NCBI GenBank assembly: GCA_003229735.1
Contig: QIFI01000083.1
Location: 1-19,069, forward strand
Length of the DNA stretch: 19,069 nt
Source: Candidatus Anderseniibacteriota bacterium
Lineage (GTDB): Bacteria > Patescibacteriota > Andersenbacteria > UBA10190
Direction: 5' to 3'
Shown: piece after piece, positions 7,557 through 13,681 of the stretch
How the letters are laid out: every line of letters starts with the position of its first letter
Position numbering within the stretch: the stretch's first letter is position 1
Program-made: the position numbers and the translations under genes
The notes under the pieces: model-generated
The model's database searches: none
Told to the model about the DNA's origin: nothing
What the model saw: the letters and a program-made list of their open reading frames with translations, nothing else

Positions 7557-7616
7557 CCTCCTCTTAAGATTCACCTATAAATAACTTGGCCATATCTCGT
7601 TCACTATAGGTGAATC
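7557..7616 (-). promoter_or_regulatory. atp operon leader: inverted repeat plus strong Shine-Dalgarno
   Basis: Twelve-base arms GATTCACCTATA (7568-7579) and TATAGGTGAATC (7605-7616) are perfect inverted repeats around a 25-base loop. They lie just upstream of the AGGAGG (7557-7562) of the first atp gene. On the minus strand a TATATT (about 7624-7629) sits shortly before the upstream arm, so the repeat is likely in the 5' leader as an RNA hairpin, or is a two-half operator. No -35 box is convincing. The upstream gene ends at 7743, so the repeat could also help end that transcript, but no T-tract follows. Confidence 0.5.
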
Positions 7617-7742
7617 CTTATCTAATATAGCCTCTTTCTAAACACTCGCCCAGCCTCCTCTTTTTTCATCATTAGAAAAAATAGTCTCCCCACACCACTA
7701 AACCGGCCCGGGCTTTCACGCTCATAATTATCAAAAGACCAA

Positions 7743-9137
7743 TTATATATTTTTTCTTTTACTTAAAATAATTAAAAGATAAGCATAGCCAACATCAATA
7801 TTCATCCACCAGCGCAGAAATGCCCCTTTCAAAAAACCATATTTTTTTTCTTTCAAAGTTTGGTAATAATCAAATTTCTGCCAACTATAACCATTGCCCC
7901 GCGACCGGGCGATAAAATTCAATCCAGCTTCAATCCGATAGCGATATTTAAAATTTTCCGGCAGTTTATCCCATAATTCACGCCTTAAGGCCCTTTCACC
8001 TGAATTCACGGAAAATAAAGTCACCGCCTTTTGCATCACATTGTTTCTTATTCCAATGTACATATCATACTGCCGCTTAATAACCGGCCTGATAATCTGC
8101 TCAACAATTTCCGGAGTTAACCCATTTAAATCCGCGTCGCAAAAAAATAATATATCAGCATCTGTCGCATCAACCCCTAACTGCATAGCGCCGGCCTTGC
8201 CTTTATTATTTTTATTTGCCAGCAATTTTACTCCTTTGAATTTCTTAACTTCCTCAACCGTATCATCCGCCGAGCCATCATCAATAACAATAATCTCATC
8301 TAAAATTTTAGTTTTAGTTAGTACCGCTAACACTCGGCCAATATTCTCTCCCTCATTATAAGCCGGAATAATCGCCGAAACTTTATCTTTTTTCCCGGTT
8401 TTCTCCATTTGGCTTGGCTCAAAGAAAGTTCCAATTTCGTTATATAAACCAAATCTACTGCCGGAAAAAAACAAATTATGATTCTTGTTATTATATATTT
8501 TTGTCACCTGAAGAGCGTCAATCTTTCTCTTCATTACATTTACCCCCCTATAATTACCCAGCGGATCATGAATGGAATGGATGGTTAAAATTGGGCACTT
8601 GATCTTGGACAAAACCTTATTTAATTCCTGATTAGCCAGCTTAACTATCTTTAGCCCATTAATATGCATACTCTCATAATGAAAAGATTTGCGGCGTAAC
8701 TCTTTTTCATCTTCCGAAATATGCTTTAACCAATATTTTCTAAAGTATCCAAGAATCTGCAAAAACGGAACATTGAACGGAAATTTCAATTTATACGGCA
8801 CGCTAACATTAAATACTCCCCGCGCCGGATATCGCCCCGCTAAAATCAGCGCTAATTGCGCTCCAAACGAAACTCCGCCCAGAATTATTTCATCATATTC
8901 GCCTATACTCTTCTTAAATTCATCTTCTACTTGATTTAAAAAATCACGGTATTCTAAATCATCCAGATCTTCAATTCTTGTCCCATGCCCTTTTAGAAGC
9001 ATAATTTTCACGTCAGCTCCATATTTTTTATGCAAATATTCCGGAAATTCATTAAAATCCGTCGGACTGCCCGTATAGCCATGAATTAAAAAATACAATT
9101 TTTTAGACGGATACCGAAGATTAATTGATTGAATCAT
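7743..9137 (-). CDS. Alpha/beta-hydrolase fused to family 2 glycosyltransferase
   Basis: One uninterrupted 464-residue frame with two domains. Residues about 12-240 are a small carboxylesterase-like alpha/beta hydrolase: oxyanion-side HGYTGSP (19-25), nucleophile Ser90 in GVSFG, acid Asp191 in HSIHDPLG, and His220 in NNKNHNL. Residues about 252-440 are a GT2 transferase: VSAIIPAYNEGENIGRVL, IIVIDDGSADDT, and the metal-binding D-x-D at 334-336 (FCDADLNG). GT2 enzymes of this kind pass sugars to lipid carriers or glycerolipids on the cytoplasmic side; the acceptor cannot be predicted. An internal ATG at 8408 lies at the domain joint, but no Shine-Dalgarno precedes it, so a single chain is favoured. 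No other gene of a sugar pathway is adjacent on this strand. Confidence 0.85.
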   Translation of the reverse strand: MIQSINLRYPSKKLYFLIHGYTGSPTDFNEFPEYLHKKYGADVKIMLLKGHGTRIEDLDDLEYRDFLNQVEDEFKKSIGEYDEIILGGVSFGAQLALILAGRYPARGVFNVSVPYKLKFPFNVPFLQILGYFRKYWLKHISEDEKELRRKSFHYESMHINGLKIVKLANQELNKVLSKIKCPILTIHSIHDPLGNYRGVNVMKRKIDALQVTKIYNNKNHNLFFSGSRFGLYNEIGTFFEPSQMEKTGKKDKVSAIIPAYNEGENIGRVLAVLTKTKILDEIIVIDDGSADDTVEEVKKFKGVKLLANKNNKGKAGAMQLGVDATDADILFFCDADLNGLTPEIVEQIIRPVIKRQYDMYIGIRNNVMQKAVTLFSVNSGERALRRELWDKLPENFKYRYRIEAGLNFIARSRGNGYSWQKFDYYQTLKEKKYGFLKGAFLRWWMNIDVGYAYLLIILSKRKNI

Positions 9138-9326
9138 TACATTTTAATTCTATACTACCTTATTATTAAGCCATTTAACCTAATCATCAAAACATCCACA
9201 ATTATTCCGCTTCTTCAAATTTACTGTTAAATAGCCAACCGCCATCTTCTCGCTCACTCATTTCTAACAAAAAAACTACTCAAAAAATTTTATTCCCTCA
9301 ACCAGTATGATATATTCTTAATAAAT

Positions 9327-10760
9327 ATGAAGCGCCGAACTATAGAATTATTAATCGGGGTTGTAGTGATACTAGTATTAGCCGGCACAGCGGCTCTATT
9401 CAATAACTTTTTAGGCGCCGGCCTGATAAAAAAAGGCAGTCCCCGCTTAGCTGTTCACCAGGGAGATAAAGTAACCCTGGAATTGGCGGTTTCAGACCAA
9501 GTGCGAAAACTGGAAATTTGCACGGAAAAAAGAAACCTCTTCTTGGGCTATTCAGATTTCAATCAATGCCGCACCCTCAAATATTTTGTCGCCGCGGGCG
9601 CCAGGTTTGTCGATACCACTATTCCCAGAAACTTTCCCTTAGCCAGAGCCGTAGTAATCACCCGACTAAGAGACAAAGCCGGCACCCTGGTACCGGCCGC
9701 GCCGACTGACGAAAAGATTGCCTTATGGATAACCAAAGCCCGGCCAATCCCCGTCTTAAATTTCTCTAACCAGGACAACGACGACGGAGATAACAACGAA
9801 GGTAGCGACGGAGGCGGTGGTGAAAGAGATAGCAGTGATGGTAATAACAACAGCTCCAACAATAATCTCAACCAACCGAACAATCCGCCACCTGCCACCA
9901 CGCCGGATCAGCAAAATCCGCTCGAACTAACATATGTGCGCATGTGTTGGGACAAATTCCAAGGTCAGGGATATCCAGCTATTCGCTTTGCCTGGGAATC
10001 AAATAATAACGTCCCCGACACGGACGTTCACCTCATGACCAAAGAAGAGGGTGAATCTATCTGGTTTGACTGGTGGGATGTTTTCTCCACCGGTGATAGT
10101 AATTATGGATCAGATACAATGCACCATAATGGCGCCAATAAGATGATTAGAACTGACGTTTCCCAAGGCTATTCTGGTGGAGGATTAAAACCCAACACTT
10201 CATACAATATTCAATATCAAACAGCAGATGGCAGAGCATTAACTGAAGTCATTACCATAGATACAACAAATGGAGCTACTGCCCAGCAAACTGGAATATC
10301 TATGTGTCGTGATAATATTATTTACGAAACAGGCACTACATTAAATAAAGCCGGCCAGGTTATTATCTTGGCTCAAAATAAATGGGATCGTTCAAACTAC
10401 AAAGGATATTTTTCACTCAATCCTCGAACCAAAATGATGTGGTTAAATCCAAATCCCAGTCGAACTTTCGGGGAAGTACCTCTCCAAAATTGCGGCCCGG
10501 TGACAAATGCTGATTATTCCGAAATGGCCAACGCCTTAGCCAACTTGGAATCTCAATTGCCTATGGACGACGGTCACATCAACGGTCGAAACAGCAGCCC
10601 GGAACAGCTAATAGTCTATTTTGATCAAGGTTCGGAATATGGCGCTTACGGAACACAGACCTCCCAATACCCCACTGCCCTGCGGCCCATCCGAAATTTG
10701 ATGTACTCATATGCCAGCAAATACTGTGGATCAGACTTGCCATATTTGGATAGTCTATAA
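9327..10760 (+). CDS. Membrane-anchored extracellular protein of unknown function
   Basis: The only clear plus-strand gene. The 477-residue protein starts with MKRR and a hydrophobic helix (about 7-29) without a clear cleavage site, so it is probably an uncleaved anchor. A beta-rich domain with Cys65 and Cys81 follows (about 38-145), then a low-complexity D/N/G/S/P linker (about 147-197), then a C-terminal region (about 200-477) with Cys207, 327, 389 and 467. The stretch GLKPNTSYNIQYQTADGRAL (286-305) resembles strands of a fibronectin type III fold. Six cysteines suggest disulfides outside the cell. It diverges from the esterase-GT2 gene across 189 bases. I do not recognise the family. TATGAT and TATATT hexamers lie within 25 bases of the ATG. 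Confidence 0.75.
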   Translation: MKRRTIELLIGVVVILVLAGTAALFNNFLGAGLIKKGSPRLAVHQGDKVTLELAVSDQVRKLEICTEKRNLFLGYSDFNQCRTLKYFVAAGARFVDTTIPRNFPLARAVVITRLRDKAGTLVPAAPTDEKIALWITKARPIPVLNFSNQDNDDGDNNEGSDGGGGERDSSDGNNNSSNNNLNQPNNPPPATTPDQQNPLELTYVRMCWDKFQGQGYPAIRFAWESNNNVPDTDVHLMTKEEGESIWFDWWDVFSTGDSNYGSDTMHHNGANKMIRTDVSQGYSGGGLKPNTSYNIQYQTADGRALTEVITIDTTNGATAQQTGISMCRDNIIYETGTTLNKAGQVIILAQNKWDRSNYKGYFSLNPRTKMMWLNPNPSRTFGEVPLQNCGPVTNADYSEMANALANLESQLPMDDGHINGRNSSPEQLIVYFDQGSEYGAYGTQTSQYPTALRPIRNLMYSYASKYCGSDLPYLDSL

Positions 10761-10818
10761 TCTATTATTGAAACTTTTACAAAAAGCTCATGATCAAAAG
10801 AAGGGTCAAAGAAAGGAG

Positions 10819-10915
10819 GTGTCGGCGGAATTATCGGAAGCAGTTTCGGTGTCTAAATCTAAATTAATCATTCAACCAAAACGTGTTCGGTGTCATAGTT
10901 AAATCATTTGACACG
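10819..10915 (+). repeat. 97-bp dispersed repeat, left copy
   Basis: This copy matches the reverse complement of 18979-19069 base for base, apart from one 6-base tandem duplication (CTAAAT present twice here, once there). The nonamer TTCGGTGTC occurs twice inside (10845-10853 and 10886-10894), and the right end is a loose hairpin with GTGTCA (10890-10895) and TGACAC (10909-10914). Homology stops sharply after 10915. Repeated short motifs near an edge ending in TGACAC suggest a transposon end with several transposase sites, or a MITE. No transposase is in the window. Confidence 0.85.
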
Positions 10916-11102
10916 CGAATTTGAAAGTGGTGGAAGCAAAACCAAAATTTCCCTTCCATTTTTAGGCGGCTCCCCCCAGACCCTCCACTGCCAGGCAGAA
11001 CGAAGATGAAGGAAATTTTTAGTTTTGCCGCGCGAGCGGAGCAAGCACGCCCGAGGCGCGTCATGTGTTCCATTCAATATAGGTTCACGAAGTTATAATC
11101 TG
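10916..11102. other. Gene-free segment with dyad symmetries
   Basis: Between the 97-bp repeat and the tRNA I see no gene. Two arms of about 22 bases (10936-10957 and 11008-11028) are imperfect inverted repeats (GCAAAAC...TTTCC...CTTC). Between them lies CTGCC-A-GGCAG (10988-10998). Beyond them come two small GC hairpins, CCGC-GCGA-GCGG (11028-11039) and CGCC-CGA-GGCG (11048-11058), neither with a T-tract. It could be a MITE-like element or a structured RNA. Together with the adjoining repeat it fills the stretch 10761-11102. Confidence 0.45.
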
Positions 11103-11191
11103 CGGTGAGAGAGGGATTCGAACCCCCGAGGCCCTTTCGGACCTAATCGCTTTCAAGGCGATCCCGTTCAACCAGACTCCGGCATCTCACC
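11103..11191 (-). tRNA. tRNA-Ser (anticodon UGA)
   Basis: The minus strand folds as a class II tRNA of 89 bases. The acceptor stem GGTGAGA pairs with TCTCACC; the anticodon stem ATCGC/GCGAT encloses the loop CTTGAAA with anticodon TGA. A long variable arm, AGGTCC-GAAA-GGGCCT, identifies serine, and the T-arm loop is TTCGAAT. The discriminator base is G, as usual for serine. The bases after it are CAG, so CCA is not encoded and must be added. It lies 7 bases downstream of hicA in the same direction. It reads UCA and other UCN codons. Confidence 0.97.
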
Positions 11192-11198
11192 TATACCC

Positions 11199-11417
11199 TT
11201 ACTTTCGCTGAAAATCCTCTTCCGTCAACCCTGACTGCCGTAAGATCGACTTAAAAGTCCCAACTGGAATCACTTTTCTTCCTACCGGAACAATCACAGT
11301 CCTGATCACCAAACCCAGCCGCCGCAATTTTAAGTGACTACCTCGTTGTGACACTTCCCCAAACCCTCTGCGCCGCAACACTCTTATTATCCACTTCGAT
11401 GAATATCGCCGCGGCAT
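11199..11417 (-). CDS. hicA: HicA-family toxin (mRNA interferase)
   Basis: A 72-residue basic protein with the HicA/YcfA double-stranded-RNA-binding-like fold. It shows KWIIRVLRRRGFGEVSQRGSHLKLRR, where the histidine of GSH is the catalytic residue of the family, and ends in IPVGTFKSILRQSGLTEEDF, matching the family's LxxGTLRSILRQAGLSxEEF. It would cleave mRNA unless bound by HicB. The preferred ATG at 11417 overlaps the hicB stop (TGATG); a GTG at 11420 is also possible. Gene order hicB-hicA is the reverse of the E. coli order but is common elsewhere. The tRNA-Ser follows 7 bases later. Confidence 0.9.
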   Translation of the reverse strand: MPRRYSSKWIIRVLRRRGFGEVSQRGSHLKLRRLGLVIRTVIVPVGRKVIPVGTFKSILRQSGLTEEDFQRK

Positions 11418-11629
11418 CACCCCACCGACACATCAGCTACCACCGGTCTCTTAACCCGCCTGGTCCGCGGCAAGGCACTATCTTCATAATAAAGTTCCAG
11501 CGCCTCACGCAAATTCTCCAGTGCCTCCTTACGACTGCCGCCAAAGCTGGATATATCAACATCCAAACACTGGGCCACAAAATCATCGCCTTCCCGCCAT
11601 ACTACACTTTTCAAAACCGCCTTGGACAT
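11417..11629 (-). CDS. hicB: HicB-family antitoxin, short form
   Basis: Antitoxin that binds and neutralises HicA. From the ATG at 11629 it is 70 residues: a beta-strand pair KAVLKSVVWREGDDFVAQCLD, then DISSFGGSRKEALENLREALELYYED, the partly degraded RNase-H-like fold typical of HicB. There is no C-terminal helix-turn-helix or ribbon-helix-helix domain, so unlike longer HicB proteins it may not repress its own operon by DNA binding. A GTG at 11671 in the same frame would add 14 residues, but the leader with AGGGGAGG lies inside that extension, so I prefer 11629. Translation is probably coupled to hicA. Confidence 0.85.
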   Translation of the reverse strand: MSKAVLKSVVWREGDDFVAQCLDVDISSFGGSRKEALENLREALELYYEDSALPRTRRVKRPVVADVSVG

Positions 11630-11630
11630 A

Positions 11631-11658
11631 TCAAACGTATAACATAATATCCTCCCCT
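11631..11658 (-). promoter_or_regulatory. Strong Shine-Dalgarno and five-codon frame ahead of hicB
   Basis: On the minus strand AGGGGAGG (11651-11658) is followed after five bases by ATG TTA TAC GTT TGA (11631-11645), a complete mini-frame out of phase with hicB. Its stop is one base before the hicB ATG at 11629. The Shine-Dalgarno is perfectly spaced for the mini-frame and too far (21 bases) for hicB itself, suggesting reinitiation. A one-base assembly error is the alternative. Confidence 0.4.
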
Positions 11659-11715
11659 GGTCAAAAATCACATAATCCGACCAAATTAGTCATTAAGTCA
11701 TTGAAAATTGAATAA

Positions 11716-11743
11716 AAATTGTAAATTGTAAATTATAAATTAG
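11716..11743. repeat. Four-unit heptamer tandem repeat (AAATTGT type)
   Basis: The units AAATTGT, AAATTGT, AAATTAT and AAATTAG run head to tail just after the pyruvate kinase stop codon. It is one of several 7-8 base period arrays between genes in this window. Confidence 0.7.
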
Positions 11744-11745
11744 AC

Positions 11746-13182
11746 TTAAACCTCCACCACCCGCACCGCTGAATCAAACCCGCCTTCATCCCGCTTCAAT
11801 CCCGACACCACCACCACTTTAGCCCCCTCCGGCAATTCCCCCATTTTCTGAATCTCCGATAACGCCGGTTTAACCGCTTCGTCCAAATTCTCCACCCCGT
11901 CTATAAACATTGCTGTCACTCCCCAGCTTAACATCAATTGTCTGGCCACTCGGGGGCTTGGCGTAGCCGCGAAAATAAATATCTCCGGCCGAAACCTGGC
12001 CACGCTTCGAGCCGAATATCCCGACTGCGTGGTAATCAGAATCGCCTCCGCTTTTATATGCCGCGCCACCTCCACCGCCGCTCCGGCCACGGCCAACGGC
12101 ACCGGTTCCGCTTCCGACCCCTCCACCGGTCTTAAATTATCCAACGGCGATTCCTCCGTACTCATAATTATTTCTGACATCGCCGCCACGCTTCTCACCG
12201 GAAATCTTCCGGTGGCTGTTTCTTCCGACAACATCACCGCGTCAGTATGATCTATTACCGCGTTCGCCACATCCGAAGCCTCCGCCCGGGTCGGCCGGGG
12301 CCTGATAGTCATTGAAGACAACATTTGCGTGGCCGTTATCACCGGCTTGCCCGCCACCACGCATTTGGCAATCAATGCCTTTTGCGTCACCGGCACCGTA
12401 CTAAATGAGGTCTCCAATCCCAAATCTCCCCGGGCCACCATCACCACGTCAGCTTCCTTCAAAATCTCATCAAAATTTTTAACCGCTTCATGCTTTTCAA
12501 TCTTCACCACTATCCCCGGCGGCTCCACGTCTCTGGGCAGTGCCGCTTCAATCTCTTTCTTCAGCAATCGCACGTCATCCGCCGTTTTCACAAACGACAT
12601 CGCCACCAGATCCACATTGGCTTCCAGTCCAAACCCCAAGTCTTTCCGATCTTTCTCCGTCAATGATTCAATATCCAAATTCCTGGACGGCACCGTCATT
12701 CCCTGATGCCCCAATAATATTCCCCCCAACACCACCTTGGCCGACACCGACTTGCCCTGCGCCCCCAGCACTTCCAGCTCAATCAGTCCATCATTAAGTA
12801 AGATATGATCCCCCCGACGCACCTCTTTATGCAGCCGCTCATACGGCACTGGAATTGTTTTCGGCTCCGATTTATTCACTCCCGCCTTCAATGTCTGCAC
12901 CGTATCTTCCAACAACTCCAGGCCGGCTTCCGGCAATTCTCCCACTCGCAGTTTCGGTCCCTGCAAATCCTGCATAATAGGTATATTTTTGCCTTCCGCC
13001 TTAGCCGCTTCTTTAATCCCGCTGATAATAGACAGATTGGCATCAATTGAACCATGCGAAAAATTAACTCTCGCCGCGTCCATCCCGGTTCTTATCATTT
13101 CACGCAGTACCGACTGACTGCGTGAAGCCGGTCCAATAGTACACACAATCTTCGTTCTATTAAGTATTTCTTTTTTAGACAC
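11746..13182 (-). CDS. pyk: Pyruvate kinase
   Basis: Last ATP-forming step of glycolysis: phosphoenolpyruvate plus ADP gives pyruvate plus ATP. The 478-residue protein has TKIVCTIGPAS (10-20), NFSHG, KIEKHEAVKNFDEIL with the catalytic lysine, VVMVARGDLGLE, KPVITATQMLSSM and PTRAEASDVANAVIDHTDAV. At the monovalent-cation region it reads D-L-Q-G-P-K; the Leu, Gln and Lys replace the Thr, Lys and Glu of K+-dependent enzymes (rabbit 113, 114 and 117), the known signature of K+-independent pyruvate kinases. The C-terminal domain is standard, with no extra PEP-utiliser domain. The start is GTG at 13182, 5 bases after the DUF4870-like gene, so the two are probably cotranscribed. No terminator is visible after the stop. 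Confidence 0.97.
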   Translation of the reverse strand: MSKKEILNRTKIVCTIGPASRSQSVLREMIRTGMDAARVNFSHGSIDANLSIISGIKEAAKAEGKNIPIMQDLQGPKLRVGELPEAGLELLEDTVQTLKAGVNKSEPKTIPVPYERLHKEVRRGDHILLNDGLIELEVLGAQGKSVSAKVVLGGILLGHQGMTVPSRNLDIESLTEKDRKDLGFGLEANVDLVAMSFVKTADDVRLLKKEIEAALPRDVEPPGIVVKIEKHEAVKNFDEILKEADVVMVARGDLGLETSFSTVPVTQKALIAKCVVAGKPVITATQMLSSMTIRPRPTRAEASDVANAVIDHTDAVMLSEETATGRFPVRSVAAMSEIIMSTEESPLDNLRPVEGSEAEPVPLAVAGAAVEVARHIKAEAILITTQSGYSARSVARFRPEIFIFAATPSPRVARQLMLSWGVTAMFIDGVENLDEAVKPALSEIQKMGELPEGAKVVVVSGLKRDEGGFDSAVRVVEV

Positions 13183-13187
13183 TATCG

Positions 13188-13526
13188 CTAAATCTTAAAT
13201 TGATCAGCCAGCTGGCCGATTATCGGAATCTTCCACTGTTTTCCCAGCATCGCCTTCACCAGCGCTATCAAATCAAACAACATCAACACCGCGAATAATA
13301 AACTGCCCCATACCTCCATCCACACCACCGCCACCAGCGTCAACGTTATCGCAATCAGCATCACCAGCCCTTGTTTGGCATGCCAAAACACAAACGGATC
13401 ATTCTTACGCGTCAGCAGAGGCACCGCCACCAACACTCCCACATACGATAAAGCCGCCATCAATCGCCGCTCATCAATGTCCACCACATTTTTCGGATCA
13501 TTCGCCCTGGTATCTTGATTAGCCAT
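13188..13526 (-). CDS. Tic20/DUF4870-like small membrane protein
   Basis: A 112-residue protein with a polar N-terminus (MANQDTRANDPKNVVDIDE), a first hydrophobic segment LMAALSYVGVLVAVPLL, then the loop FVFWHAKQGLVMLI and two further membrane helices. The short motif F-x-x-x-H-A-x-Q-G-L is the mark of the DUF4870/Tic20-like family, whose bacterial function is not established. It lies 5 bases upstream of pyk and probably shares its promoter. The ATG at 13526 has no Shine-Dalgarno; three octamer repeats sit directly upstream. Confidence 0.75.
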   Translation of the reverse strand: MANQDTRANDPKNVVDIDERRLMAALSYVGVLVAVPLLTRKNDPFVFWHAKQGLVMLIAITLTLVAVVWMEVWGSLLFAVLMLFDLIALVKAMLGKQWKIPIIGQLADQFKI

Positions 13527-13529
13527 AGT

Positions 13530-13584
13530 TCATTTAATCATTTGATCATTTAAAATTTATTTGAAATTTGGATTTTGAAATTTG
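13530..13584. repeat. Octamer tandem repeat and 11-bp direct repeat upstream of the DUF4870-like gene
   Basis: TCATTTAA, TCATTTGA and TCATTTAA run head to tail at 13530-13553, four bases from the start codon. Further upstream TTTGAAATTTG occurs twice (13560-13570 and 13574-13584). Any promoter for this gene pair must lie in or next to this AT-rich stretch, but I cannot pick out boxes. Confidence 0.65.
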
Positions 13585-13629
13585 TTAATTAAGCGACCAT
13601 CCCTGTTTACAGTCTACAACTCCCATAAT

Positions 13630-13655
13630 AAAAACAAACCCTGCTTTCGCAGGGT
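13630..13655 (-). terminator. Intrinsic terminator after groEL
   Basis: On the minus strand ACCCTGC-GAAA-GCAGGGT forms a 7-bp GC-rich stem with a GNRA tetraloop (13638-13655), followed by TTGTTTTTATT. It begins 27 bases after the groEL stop codon. This is the clearest terminator in the window and marks the end of the groESL transcript. Confidence 0.9.
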
Positions 13656-13681
13656 CTATTTAACCATATTATGGTCGCGTG

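Noticed and set aside
7630..7680. Short minus-strand frame (about 16 codons, ATG-AAA-AAA-GAG...) with a GAGGAGG, upstream of the atp operon
   Set aside because: Too short, no recognisable product, and the Shine-Dalgarno-like run lies inside the frame; not enough to call a leader peptide.
9563..9901. Antisense 112-codon frame within the surface protein gene
   Set aside because: Its leucine/serine/proline-rich sequence is the complement of the D/N/G linker; it has no start signals of its own.
10864..11073. 69-codon minus-strand frame across the repeat and dyad segment
   Set aside because: It spans the repeat boundary and hairpins, resembles translated repeat DNA, and has no ribosome binding site.
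11103..11420. Genomic island integrated at tRNA-Ser
   Set aside because: hicBA next to a tRNA is suggestive, but there is no integrase, and no duplicated tRNA 3' end was found.
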